DNA from: Clostridium fungisolvens
GTDB taxonomy: Bacteria; Bacillota; Clostridia; Clostridiales; Clostridiaceae
Length of the DNA: 64,000 nucleotides
Reading direction: 5' to 3'
Assembly (NCBI RefSeq): GCF_014193895.1
Contig: NZ_BLZR01000001.1
Span: 3,472,001 to 3,536,000, forward strand
Below the pieces are notes generated by a model. The model saw nothing but the letters and a program-made list of their open reading frames with translations. It was not told where the DNA came from and searched no databases. The position numbers were made by a program, and so were the translations under genes. This document shows, one piece after another, positions 17,121 through 25,690 of the stretch; the first letter of the stretch is position 1; each line of letters opens with the position of its first letter.

Positions 17121-18932
17121 TTAATCAACTTTTAAAACAGACATAAATGCTTCTTGTGGAACTTCAACAGAACCAACCTGTCTCATTCTCTTCTTTCCTT
17201 CTTTTTGCTTTTCTAAAAGTTTCTTCTTTCTAGATATATCTCCACCATAACATTTTGCAAGTACGTCTTTTCTCATTGCCTTTACTGTTTCTCTTGCAAT
17301 AATTTTAGATCCTACTGCTGCTTGTATTGGAATTTCAAATAGCTGTCTTGGAATTATTTCCTTTAGCTTTTCAGCTATTCCTCTACCCTTATGGTATGCT
17401 CTTTCTTTCGGAACTATCATTGATAATGCGTCAACAGTATCTCCGTTTAGAAGAATATCCAATTTAACAAGTTCTGAAGTTTCATAACCTTTTAGTTCAT
17501 AATCAAGCGATGCATAACCCTTAGTTCTTGACTTTAGCGCATCAAAGAAATCATAAACTATTTCATTTAGAGGAATCTCATAGTTGATAACAACTCTTGT
17601 TGTTTCGATATATTCCATATCGATGTATCTTCCTCTTCTTTCTTGACATAATTCCATTATTGGTCCAGTGTACTCAGTAGGACTTATTATTGACGCCTTA
17701 ACTACCGGTTCTTCCATGTAGTCAATTTCAGTGGGTTCTGGAAGATTTGTTGGGTTTGTAAGTTCAATCAAAGTACCATCTGTTTTTATTACTTTATAAA
17801 TAACCGATGGAGCTGTAGTTATAATATCTAGGTTGAATTCTCTTTCAATTCTTTCTTGTATTATTTCCATATGTAACAACCCTAAGAATCCACATCTAAA
17901 TCCGAAACCTAAAGCTACTGAAGTTTCTGGTTCAAAGGAAAGTGCAGCATCATTTATTTGAAGTTTTTCTAACGCTTCCTTAAGCTCCTCATATTTAGCA
18001 CCATCTACAGGGTATATACCTGAGAAAACCATAGGTACTGCAGGTTTGTATCCTGGAAGTGCTGTGTCAGTAGGTCTATCTGCCTCGGTAATAGTATCAC
18101 CTACTCTAGCGTCTCTAACATTTTTGATAGATCCAGTAACATATCCAACATCTCCGGCACTAAGTTCAGACATAGGCATAAAGCCTGGAGTAAACACCCC
18201 AACCTCTGTAACTTCATATACTTTGTTAGTAGCCATAAGCTTTATTTTTGTACCAACCTTAACTTTTCCTTCATAAACTCTTACATAGCAAACTACACCT
18301 TTATAACTATCATAGAAGGAGTCAAATATAAGAGCCTTTAAAGGAGCATCTTCATCTCCATTTGGTGCAGGAACTTTTTCTATAACAGAATTTAATACAT
18401 CTACTATATTAAGCCCAGTCTTTGCAGATACAAGAGGAGCATCATGTGCTTCAATCCCAATCACATCTTCAATTTCTTGCTTTATTTCTTCCGGTCTCGC
18501 ACTAGGAAGATCAATTTTATTTATTACTGGAACAATCTCTAGATTATTATCTAAAGCCAAATAACAGTTTGCTAATGTCTGTGCTTGTATCCCTTGTGTT
18601 GCATCTACTACTAGAACAGCACCCTCACAAGCAGCCAAGCTTCTAGATACTTCGTAATTAAAGTCTACGTGCCCTGGAGTATCTATCAAGTTTAGTATAA
18701 ACTCTTCTCCATCTTCTCTTCTATAAACAAGTCTTGCAGCCTGCGACTTTATTGTAATGCCTCTTTCTCTTTCAAGTTCCATATTATCTAAAACTTGTTC
18801 TTCCATTTCTCTTTGTGTTAAAGTTCCTGTTGTTTCAAGAAGTCTATCTGCTAAAGTAGACTTTCCATGATCGATATGTGCAACTATTGAAAAGTTTCTT
18901 ATGTGTTTCTGTCTATTACTTTGCATATTCAT
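17121..18932 (-). CDS. lepA: Elongation factor 4 (back-translocating GTPase LepA)
   Basis: About 603 residues, the normal LepA size. G motifs: AHIDHGKSTL (G1), DTPGHVDF (G3), NKIDLPSA (G4). The C-terminus carries the LepA-specific domain (KLLEKQKEGKKRMRQVG). The frame opens at 18977, but GAGGATGG lies upstream of ATG 18932 (MNMQSNRQKHIRNFSI), the conserved N-terminus. LepA binds ribosomes and is thought to help 30S assembly or rescue translocation. Confidence 0.97.
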   Translation of the reverse strand: MNMQSNRQKHIRNFSIVAHIDHGKSTLADRLLETTGTLTQREMEEQVLDNMELERERGITIKSQAARLVYRREDGEEFILNLIDTPGHVDFNYEVSRSLAACEGAVLVVDATQGIQAQTLANCYLALDNNLEIVPVINKIDLPSARPEEIKQEIEDVIGIEAHDAPLVSAKTGLNIVDVLNSVIEKVPAPNGDEDAPLKALIFDSFYDSYKGVVCYVRVYEGKVKVGTKIKLMATNKVYEVTEVGVFTPGFMPMSELSAGDVGYVTGSIKNVRDARVGDTITEADRPTDTALPGYKPAVPMVFSGIYPVDGAKYEELKEALEKLQINDAALSFEPETSVALGFGFRCGFLGLLHMEIIQERIEREFNLDIITTAPSVIYKVIKTDGTLIELTNPTNLPEPTEIDYMEEPVVKASIISPTEYTGPIMELCQERRGRYIDMEYIETTRVVINYEIPLNEIVYDFFDALKSRTKGYASLDYELKGYETSELVKLDILLNGDTVDALSMIVPKERAYHKGRGIAEKLKEIIPRQLFEIPIQAAVGSKIIARETVKAMRKDVLAKCYGGDISRKKKLLEKQKEGKKRMRQVGSVEVPQEAFMSVLKVD

Positions 18933-18996
18933 AAACCCATCCTCAAGGAATATCCTTGGAACAGTTTTCACCCCCATGTAGATTAAATCTTGTTAA

Positions 18997-19027
18997 ATTA
19001 TATCATAGTATCCAGCTTGATTGTCAA
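18997..19027 (-). promoter_or_regulatory. Candidate sigma-A promoter of lepA-hemW
   Basis: Minus strand TTGACA (19022-19027) and TATAAT (18997-19002), both perfect, but with a long 19-base spacer. Confidence 0.55.
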
Positions 19028-19047
19028 CAACTATAAAATTATGTTAT

Positions 19048-19437
19048 CTAACCACTAATCTTACTACTAACTTTTTCATAAAAGTACTCTACACCATCGC
19101 TAATTTTATTAAAGACCCAATAACCTTTTTCTCTTATTATGCCAAGTGACTTCAGTTTTGATCCTATGGCATCTATATTGTAGTACTTACCGTTGAACTC
19201 CAACTTGTAACTTCCATCTTCATCATGAATCTTGACCTCACAGTCATCTTCCAAAAGTCCTAAGAAATCCTGTCCAAATTCGTCTTTTAATTCTTTGTAA
19301 TCATCCTGTGATATGGAACTTACACCATCTGTCCCTTTACTCAGAGAAGCTGTATTTATAATATTTATATTTATAATTCCCCACAGTATAAAGGAAATAA
19401 CCATCATTACTATAATAATATTTGCTATCTTTCTCAA
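19048..19437 (-). CDS. Small single-pass membrane protein, unknown function
   Basis: 129 residues with an N-terminal membrane segment or uncleaved signal (IANIIIVMMVISFILWGI, about 4-21) and a soluble extracytoplasmic domain containing CEVKIHDEDGSYKLEFNGKYYNI. The start is a TTG at 19437 with GGGGGTG 6-7 bases upstream. It lies between spoIIP and lepA on the same strand, so a spore-related role is possible but is inference only. I do not recognise a family. Confidence 0.65.
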   Translation of the reverse strand: MRKIANIIIVMMVISFILWGIININIINTASLSKGTDGVSSISQDDYKELKDEFGQDFLGLLEDDCEVKIHDEDGSYKLEFNGKYYNIDAIGSKLKSLGIIREKGYWVFNKISDGVEYFYEKVSSKISG

Positions 19438-19516
19438 AAAAACACCCCCAAGATATGATTTATATCTATAAGGATGTTCATTTTTTGGAAAAATTATTCA
19501 CTTATGCCAATTCACA

Positions 19517-20602
19517 TTACTTTTTACCATTCAAATATTCTGCAATTATTCTAGCAACATACTTTGCTGAACCTTGAGACTCTTGACTAGTATTAATATC
19601 TGAACCAATTTCTATTAAGATTGAATGATTACTAAGATTTTGATTAAAGGAATTCATACCTCTCTTATATGATAGTATCCCTTTCGAAAATCCAGGAAAA
19701 AGCTTTCTAGCTGTTTCATTCAAGCTCTCTGTTATAGCATTATTCTGCTGATAATAAGGTGTATTTTGCGCTGTTACGAACATCATCTTTGACACATTTT
19801 CACCATTTAAGTTTATGGTACTAGAACTCTTACTTTCTGCAGAATCTCTATGAAGATCTATAATCAATTTAAAATTATTACCATATTTATTTAGATATTT
19901 TTTTACAGTTTCAGCGGATCTTAAATAACTATCATTATACACCATGCTATGCATTGTCTTATCATGAATAACTGATATACCATAATTCTCAAGTTCTTTT
20001 TCTAGCTGAGTTCCAACACCTACAACACTATATTGTTCCTCAGTAGAATCAGCCCCTGCAGGCTTATATGCCTCAGTTGTATGGGTATGATATATCAAAA
20101 TTTCTGGCTTAGATTCATTTAACTGTTTCTTCAAATTTGGGTTAAATGCTGCCGATACTTTTACCGGAGTTTGATTTTCTGGTTGTTGACCTTGTTGCTG
20201 CTGAAGTTCTTCTGGATTAATTTTAGCAACAGCTGCATCTGAAAGATTAAAAGGATTTATTGTAGCGAAATTCTCCTCATATTCTTTTTCATCACTGCCA
20301 GTATTTAAGAATGGTATTTCAGCAGATAATAATTTAGATGGACTTACTATATCAGAGCTAATCTTATCATAAATACTATCTCTCAAAGATATATTCTTAA
20401 AACTATCATTACCAGCTTGTACACTTGCACCAAAATACGGTATAGATGTTTCAATAGCCTTGATATATAGATATGAATTCTTAAGTAATGATGTTCTTAC
20501 ATTAGTAAATAACATAACAACAGCAATTACTAAGCAGACACCCATAAGCAACATAGTTTTTAATGAATTATGCTCTTTTACTCTCCTCCTATTATAATAC
20601 AC
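19517..20602 (-). CDS. spoIIP: Stage II sporulation protein P (peptidoglycan hydrolase)
   Basis: 361 residues: a membrane anchor (about 17-36, MLLMGVCLVIAVVMLF), a Gln/Pro-rich linker and a C-terminal amidase/endopeptidase domain with ILIYHTHTTEAY, IIDLHRDSAE and SILIEIGSDIN, the zinc-ligand regions (His, Glu) of SpoIIP. SpoIIP acts with SpoIID and SpoIIM in septal peptidoglycan removal during engulfment. The start is GTG 20602 with GAGGAGGGG upstream. It follows gpr, the standard gpr-spoIIP order. Confidence 0.94.
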   Translation of the reverse strand: MYYNRRRVKEHNSLKTMLLMGVCLVIAVVMLFTNVRTSLLKNSYLYIKAIETSIPYFGASVQAGNDSFKNISLRDSIYDKISSDIVSPSKLLSAEIPFLNTGSDEKEYEENFATINPFNLSDAAVAKINPEELQQQQGQQPENQTPVKVSAAFNPNLKKQLNESKPEILIYHTHTTEAYKPAGADSTEEQYSVVGVGTQLEKELENYGISVIHDKTMHSMVYNDSYLRSAETVKKYLNKYGNNFKLIIDLHRDSAESKSSSTINLNGENVSKMMFVTAQNTPYYQQNNAITESLNETARKLFPGFSKGILSYKRGMNSFNQNLSNHSILIEIGSDINTSQESQGSAKYVARIIAEYLNGKK

Positions 20603-20707
20603 TATATCCCCTCCTCATATTAAATATTTATATGAGACAAGTCTATAGATTATGTTAACCTATATTACAATTTGAATATGATTTTAGTTATAGTTGTATC
20701 ACTTAAT

Positions 20708-20878
20708 TTTAGGCTACGTTTAAAAGTATTATTGAAATCAAATGGTTAAACAGGAGATGCTATATGAGCGGGCTATTAGATTTAATATGAAAAAATCATA
20801 TTAATTCTTTGCGTAAGCTCATCAAAACATCAGATGTTTAACCATTTAATTTAAACTAGGCGGTTTAAAAGAACCTAA
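20708..20878. repeat. Palindromic repeat family B, full-length copy
   Basis: About 170 bp between gpr and spoIIP. Outer ends TTAGG.../...CCTAA pair imperfectly, and the arms AAATGGTTAAAC (20740-20751) and GTTTAACCATTT (20836-20847) pair perfectly; an inner pair GATG...GAGC / GCTC...CATC forms a second stem. Related partial copies are at 10455 and 22644. No ORF. It could also act as a terminator for gpr. Confidence 0.65.
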
Positions 20879-20882
20879 TTTA

Positions 20883-21857
20883 TTAACTCATAAATTTATT
20901 TATATCATCCATATCCAGACTAGATTGTAATGCCATGTTCAATCCGTTAGATATTATTTTCGAAACCGAATCAATAACAACATCTACTTCTTTTGGAGTA
21001 ACCATCAAGTCTCCAACATGTGGATTTAATAAAGATTTAATTAAATGACTTTTTTCATTTTTATCAATACTTCTAAGCATATTATAAAACTCTCCACCTT
21101 CAGTAGATTGACTCACCATTTCATCTAAAACTAAATCCATAGCATCATTCACAATTGTGGCTGCATCAACTACAGTAGGCACACCTATTGCAATGACTGG
21201 AATGCCTAAGTTCTCTTCATTAATCTCCATTCTCTTGTTGCCAATCCCAGCACCTGGAGAAATTCCAGTGTTAGCAATTTGTATAGTTCTGTTAACTCTT
21301 CTTATACTTCTTGAAGCCAAAGCATCTATGCATATAACCATATCTGGCTTTATCTTATCAGCTACTGCCTTTATTATTTCACCAGTTTCTATACCTGTAA
21401 TACCCAAAACTCCAGGAGCCAATGCACATACAGGCCTTACAGACTCATCAATAGAATCTGGCATTACAGCTTTTAAATGTCTTGTAATCATTAGTTTTTC
21501 CACAACCTTTGGACCTAGTGCATCGGGAGTTACCTTCCAGTTTCCAAGTCCAACTACTAAAGCAGTCTTAGATGTATTTGTACCAATTAATTTTTGCATG
21601 CTATTATTTAGTACTTCAGATACATCATCCATTATTTCTCCATCATAGTGGGTGAATTCTGGTATATCTATAGTAATATAGGTTCCGATTGGTTTTCCAA
21701 TCTTAGCTGCGCCATCTTCATTCATTATCTTAACAGTTGTTACTTTTATATTATCTATCTCTTCTTCTTCAGAAATAATACCATCAGCTTCTCGCTTATT
21801 TATTTGTTTATATAACTCTCGTGCTTCTACAGCTAAATCAGTTCTTACGTTTATCAT
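20883..21857 (-). CDS. gpr: Germination protease (spore endopeptidase GPR)
   Basis: About 324 residues, matching GPR: mature-end motif NVRTDLAVEARELY right after the start, ALVVGLGNWKVTPDALGP, VPVIAIGVPTVVDAAT, and the C-terminal NPHVGDLMVTPKEVD. GPR cleaves small acid-soluble spore proteins at germination and is made as a zymogen in the forespore. The propeptide is very short here (MI before NVRTD). GAGGTGA lies before ATG 21857. A GGATAAAATA stretch at 21889-21898 resembles a sigma-F/sigma-G -10, but the -35 is weak. Confidence 0.95.
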   Translation of the reverse strand: MINVRTDLAVEARELYKQINKREADGIISEEEEIDNIKVTTVKIMNEDGAAKIGKPIGTYITIDIPEFTHYDGEIMDDVSEVLNNSMQKLIGTNTSKTALVVGLGNWKVTPDALGPKVVEKLMITRHLKAVMPDSIDESVRPVCALAPGVLGITGIETGEIIKAVADKIKPDMVICIDALASRSIRRVNRTIQIANTGISPGAGIGNKRMEINEENLGIPVIAIGVPTVVDAATIVNDAMDLVLDEMVSQSTEGGEFYNMLRSIDKNEKSHLIKSLLNPHVGDLMVTPKEVDVVIDSVSKIISNGLNMALQSSLDMDDINKFMS

Positions 21858-22078
21858 ATAGTCACCTCTATACAAAATATTTTATACATATTTTATCCCA
21901 TAAAAGTGATAATTATTAATTTTATAAGTACTTAATATATTGATTTTAAAATTTTTGTATAATTTTAATGTTTTTTGACAACAAATAATATGTAATAAAT
22001 AACATACGTGATGTTAGTTTTTGTATAATATTAACTGGAATAAACTAGATTGGTTGGCTTAAAAAAATAAAATAGTAC

Positions 22079-22107
22079 TTGAATTAGCCATTTATCAATG
22101 CTATAAT
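22079..22107 (+). promoter_or_regulatory. Sigma-A promoter of rpsT
   Basis: TTGAAT (22079-22084), 17-base spacer ending TGC, TATAAT (22102-22107): a consensus extended -10 promoter. It implies a ~75-nt 5' leader. The rest of 21858-22078 is AT-rich with no other feature I trust. Confidence 0.85.
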
Positions 22108-22187
22108 ATCACTTGTTGAATATGAACTCGTACGCAGATTTCCCCAAAGCTGCAGAGACCCTATAAAATTGAAGGGGGTGAACATGA

Positions 22188-22451
22188 ATGGCAAATATTA
22201 AATCAGCTAAAAAGAGAATTAAAGTTATTGAAACTAAAACTTTAAGAAATAAGATTATAAAGTCTGCTCTTAAAACAGCTATAAAGAAGTTTGAAGTAGC
22301 TGCTGGCGCTAACAATGTTGAAGAAGCTAAGGTTACTTATAAGGACGCTGCAAGAGCTTTAGATATGGCTGCTGCTAAAGGAGTAATCCACAAGAATATG
22401 GCTGCTAGAAAGAAATCAAGATTAGCTGCTAAGTTAAACACTATAGCATAA
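22188..22451 (+). CDS. rpsT: 30S ribosomal protein S20
   Basis: An 87-residue basic, Ala/Lys-rich helical protein beginning MANIKSAKKRIKVIETKTLRN and ending HKNMAARKKSRLAAKLN, the standard S20. It binds the bottom of the 16S body. SD GGGGGTG precedes the ATG. It is divergent from gpr and convergent with holA, the same neighbours as in many clostridia and bacilli. Confidence 0.98.
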   Translation: MANIKSAKKRIKVIETKTLRNKIIKSALKTAIKKFEVAAGANNVEEAKVTYKDAARALDMAAAKGVIHKNMAARKKSRLAAKLNTIA

Positions 22452-22461
22452 TAAGCTTGTA

Positions 22462-22489
22462 AACCGGTCTAAAGACCGGTTATTTATTT
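22462..22489 (+). terminator. Terminator of rpsT
   Basis: AACCGGTCT (22462-22470) pairs perfectly with AGACCGGTT (22473-22481), followed by TATTTATTTC. Confidence 0.75.
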
Positions 22490-22526
22490 CTATCAATATC
22501 TATTTTTTAGTTCCGGAATAAAAAAC

Positions 22527-22584
22527 TTAATTTATGCATGTTCAAAAATAACAACGTTATTGTTTTCGAGCATCCATAAATTAA
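22527..22584. repeat. 58-bp imperfect palindrome
   Basis: TTAATTTATGCATG-TTC-AAAA-TAAC pairs with GTTAT-TTTTCGAGCATCCATAAATTAA. It is isolated between two terminators and has no coding capacity; it may be a relic of another mobile palindrome. Confidence 0.5.
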
Positions 22585-22600
22585 TAGTTAAAAGCTGGTT

Positions 22601-22648
22601 CTAAAATAAAAAAGAAGTTAGTGTATACTAACTTCTTTTTTATTTTAG
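22601..22648. terminator. Strong bidirectional terminator between rpsT and holA
   Basis: A perfect 22-bp stem (arms 22601-22622 and 22627-22648, with AAAGAAGTTAGT next to a 4-base loop) with A/T-rich flanks on both sides. Confidence 0.85.
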
Positions 22649-22757
22649 GTTATACTTAAAAATATTATTGAAATTAAATGGAATCTGACAAAATCATATT
22701 AATTCTTTGCGCAAGCTCATTAAAGCATTGGATGGATAACCACTTAATTTCAACACA
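22644..22757. repeat. Family B repeat, internally deleted copy
   Basis: Shares TTATTGAAATTAAATGG, AAATCATATTAATTCTTTGCG, AAGCTCAT and the ACCACTTAATTT end with the full element at 20708-20878; the middle of the left arm is missing. It ends 11 bp before the holA stop. Confidence 0.6.
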
Positions 22758-22767
22758 GTACTTTTTA

Positions 22768-23796
22768 TTAAACCATCAAGGTACTCATTATCATGATTTC
22801 CATCTCAGTTTTTTTATCAAACCCAGTGCTTTTCAATTTCTTTTCTGTATCTATGCACAGTTTCATACAATTATAAAGTTGCTTATATGAAAACTTCCTA
22901 CTCTGAGCCATAAGTTTTTCACAAATAAATGCTGGTCTTCTTATTTCTTTTGCTAGATCGTCCTTATTTTTGCCTTTATCTATTCCGAGTTTTATTTTAT
23001 AGAGCATGGTGAATTGAGTTTGTATAAGAGATAATATCAACATTAAATTTTCACCTTTATTTATAAGCTCGTTCATTATATCTATAGATTTTTCTGACTT
23101 CTTCTGACTTATAAAATCAACTAAATCAAAAACATCATCTTCGCTCTTGTGCGGAAGCATCTTTATTATGTCTTCCCTGGTAATATCTCGTCCTTCAGTA
23201 TAGCTTATAAGCTTGTCGACTTCTCGCTCGATTATATTAAAATTGTTTTCAACTGCGTCACAAAAATATCTTAATTCTATTTTGCCAATGTTCTTCCCTT
23301 TTTCCTCAAAGATTGAGTTAACCTTTTTATATAACTTATCACCTTTTAATTTATCTACTTTCACAACTGTAGCCTTTTTTTCAAGAGCTGTTAACTTCTT
23401 ATTCCTACTAGGGTTCTCCCTTTTATCGTTTTGCAGATAATAAAGAACTAAGATACAGTGCGGTGGTGGATTTTTTAAATATTCCACTAGATGATTATAA
23501 ACTTTAGTTCCTGTAGCATCAGTCTTATCTCTCAAAAAATTTGCTCTATATACTACAACTACCTTTTTATCACTAAAAAAAGGCAGAGTCTCGCAGGCAT
23601 TCATCATTTCATCAAAGGTTGTTTTCATCCCATCTAATTTTATGAAATTTAAGTCTTTGAATTGACCATCCACAGTTTTATCAATTATTTTATCTATGTT
23701 TTCATTTATTATCATTTCATCTAGTCCAACAAAAACATAGCAGCCTTCTAATTTTCCTTTTTTTATAGAGTTATCTAATCCATCTAAATCAATCAC
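22768..23796 (-). CDS. holA: DNA polymerase III delta subunit
   Basis: About 343 residues of the HolA/YqeN family: N-terminal GCYVFVGLDEMII (nucleotide-site remnant), CILVLYYLQNDKRENPSRN in the central domain, and the C-terminal helical FTMLYKIKLGIDKGK. It is the clamp-loader subunit that opens the beta clamp. The frame extends to 23829, but AAGGTGAT lies 4 bases upstream of GTG 23796, giving the start VIDLDGLDN. It overlaps the comEC stop by 8 bp. Confidence 0.92.
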   Translation of the reverse strand: MIDLDGLDNSIKKGKLEGCYVFVGLDEMIINENIDKIIDKTVDGQFKDLNFIKLDGMKTTFDEMMNACETLPFFSDKKVVVVYRANFLRDKTDATGTKVYNHLVEYLKNPPPHCILVLYYLQNDKRENPSRNKKLTALEKKATVVKVDKLKGDKLYKKVNSIFEEKGKNIGKIELRYFCDAVENNFNIIEREVDKLISYTEGRDITREDIIKMLPHKSEDDVFDLVDFISQKKSEKSIDIMNELINKGENLMLILSLIQTQFTMLYKIKLGIDKGKNKDDLAKEIRRPAFICEKLMAQSRKFSYKQLYNCMKLCIDTEKKLKSTGFDKKTEMEIMIMSTLMV

Positions 23797-25549
23797 TGTT
23801 ATCACCTTCAGAGTCCAATATATTATCATTTAAAGCCTTAGTATCTTTTTGATCTAATATAAAGCTTTTATTCTCATCAATTTTTATTATATCATAGGAT
23901 TGATTACAAACATAAGGTTGATTATTAATAGTTAAAATATAACTATTTTTGCTGCTTACTATTGCTATTTCTTTATCTTCATCTTTAGGAATTATTGTTA
24001 TACCGTTGTATGAATACATTTTTTTATTTTTCCATTCTATACTTTCAATAGGATAGTAATTTTTATTCAGGATGTTATAACTGTACCCTGATAAGGTCTT
24101 AGTAATTAATACCCTTCGGAAACCTTGTTCCATAAGTATCCCATTTGTTTTACCATCTGTTATAATAGTCACCTTAGTTTCAAATTTGTACATTGATAAA
24201 ATAACAGCCAAAACCACCATCCATAGAATATTCTTAGCTTTTTTATAACCATTTTGGTACATGTAAAAACATATAAGCAGCAATACATATCCATATACAA
24301 TACTTGGATTTATTGTGGTTATATTCAAAGAAAATTTATCAACAACTGATATGCCCCCTTGCAGGGCTACTATAAATATTTTTATTATATAAGCTGTAAT
24401 TTTAAGAAGCACCTCGTTCCACATTAGCATAAATGCTATATTTCCCAATATTACGATAGGAGTAAATAACGGTAATAAGAAAAGATTTCCCCACATGAAA
24501 TTAGGCGAAAAGTTATTTAGAGCTAACGTGGCTACTGGAAAGGAAAAAATTTGTGCTGCTATTGAAATACAGAAAGTATCACTTAGTATTTGAGGTAATT
24601 TGTAGAATCTTATTTTCAGCTTGTTATAAAACAGCAATATACCTAAGGTAGACAGATACGATAAATTAAAACCTATGTCATATATGAAGTATGGTTTATA
24701 AACCATCAATAGTATGGCCGAGAAACTTAGTGCAGATATTGAATCGTACTTTCTATATACCTTCTTAGAAAGTTTAAGAATAAATATCATTAAAAAAGCT
24801 CTCCAAGTTGAAGACTTTCCACCACTAAATAATGTATATATAAAGCTAAACACTAAAGCAAATTTGAAGCCAAGTAGTTTTTCTATAATAGAATATATCA
24901 CTGCTATATGAAAGCCTGAAACAGATACTACATGGATGATTCCATATTTACTCATAAGCACATTTTGCTCGTTTTTAATGTATTTTGTGTATCCAAAAGC
25001 AGCAGAACATACCAATGCCGAACCTTCTTCCCCTATATACTTTTTCAATATATTATAAAAGTCGTCCTGCTTAGAATTAACGCTTCCACTAAACCCATAT
25101 TCTAAAAAGCTATATTTTTCAACCTTAATAGTCCCAACTAAACCTTTTTCAATATCCGGTTCATGTCCAAAACTTCCATATATCAAATACTTGCTTCCAT
25201 CTTTAAGATCTGTGTTAATCCCTTCTATTTTAAAACTTTGCCTTCCTATCTCTACAATTTTACTTTTAGGATTAACAGCAACTACTTTAAATACGGTTTT
25301 ATATTCAGAATTCAAGGAATAGTATATTAAGCAATTTATATAGGAAGCTATAAAAAATATGCATATAACCACCATGAACCTTTTTCCATATATAATAAAA
25401 TGTAATAAAAAAAATGATGCAGCAACTAACACTGCACCATAGATATTCTTTTGAATAAGATTGAAAGTTATAATACCTGTTATACAAGAAATTAATATAT
25501 TAACTGCCGGCCTACTTATCTCTTCGTTGTTTGTAAATTTAATTATCAT
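23789..25549 (-). CDS. comEC: ComEC/Rec2-family DNA-uptake channel lacking an intact metallo-hydrolase domain
   Basis: 586 residues: an N-terminal membrane pair and OB-like domain (about 1-160), then the multi-pass competence domain with VVSVSGFHIAVIYSIIEKL, SSTWRAFLMIFIL and the FSFPVATLALNNFSP region. In the model ComEC a metallo-beta-lactamase-like domain follows; here the last ~150 residues have no DVGQGD or HxHxDH motif. The protein is shorter than the ~750-800 typical of full ComEC. It overlaps holA, the conserved comEC-holA order. Confidence 0.85.
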   Translation of the reverse strand: MIIKFTNNEEISRPAVNILISCITGIITFNLIQKNIYGAVLVAASFFLLHFIIYGKRFMVVICIFFIASYINCLIYYSLNSEYKTVFKVVAVNPKSKIVEIGRQSFKIEGINTDLKDGSKYLIYGSFGHEPDIEKGLVGTIKVEKYSFLEYGFSGSVNSKQDDFYNILKKYIGEEGSALVCSAAFGYTKYIKNEQNVLMSKYGIIHVVSVSGFHIAVIYSIIEKLLGFKFALVFSFIYTLFSGGKSSTWRAFLMIFILKLSKKVYRKYDSISALSFSAILLMVYKPYFIYDIGFNLSYLSTLGILLFYNKLKIRFYKLPQILSDTFCISIAAQIFSFPVATLALNNFSPNFMWGNLFLLPLFTPIVILGNIAFMLMWNEVLLKITAYIIKIFIVALQGGISVVDKFSLNITTINPSIVYGYVLLLICFYMYQNGYKKAKNILWMVVLAVILSMYKFETKVTIITDGKTNGILMEQGFRRVLITKTLSGYSYNILNKNYYPIESIEWKNKKMYSYNGITIIPKDEDKEIAIVSSKNSYILTINNQPYVCNQSYDIIKIDENKSFILDQKDTKALNDNILDSEGDNSD

Positions 25550-25690
25550 TACAAATAAAAGTATTGTATATACTAGCTTAAATATTAAAATTCTATTTAT
25601 TTTAAGTATCTCTACTTAAGTATTATCCGTCATACTTAAACTATATATAATACTTGTTCCTTTCAAATAAGTGAATTTAGAACATAAGTG

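Noticed and set aside
21889..21898. Sigma-F/G type -10 (GGATAAAATA) for gpr as a separate promoter feature
   Set aside because: The -35 region matches poorly at the right spacing; mentioned in the gpr entry only.
22001..22029. TATAAT at 22024-22029 as the rpsT promoter
   Set aside because: No -35 at the right distance; the TTGAAT-17-TATAAT at 22079-22107 is far better.
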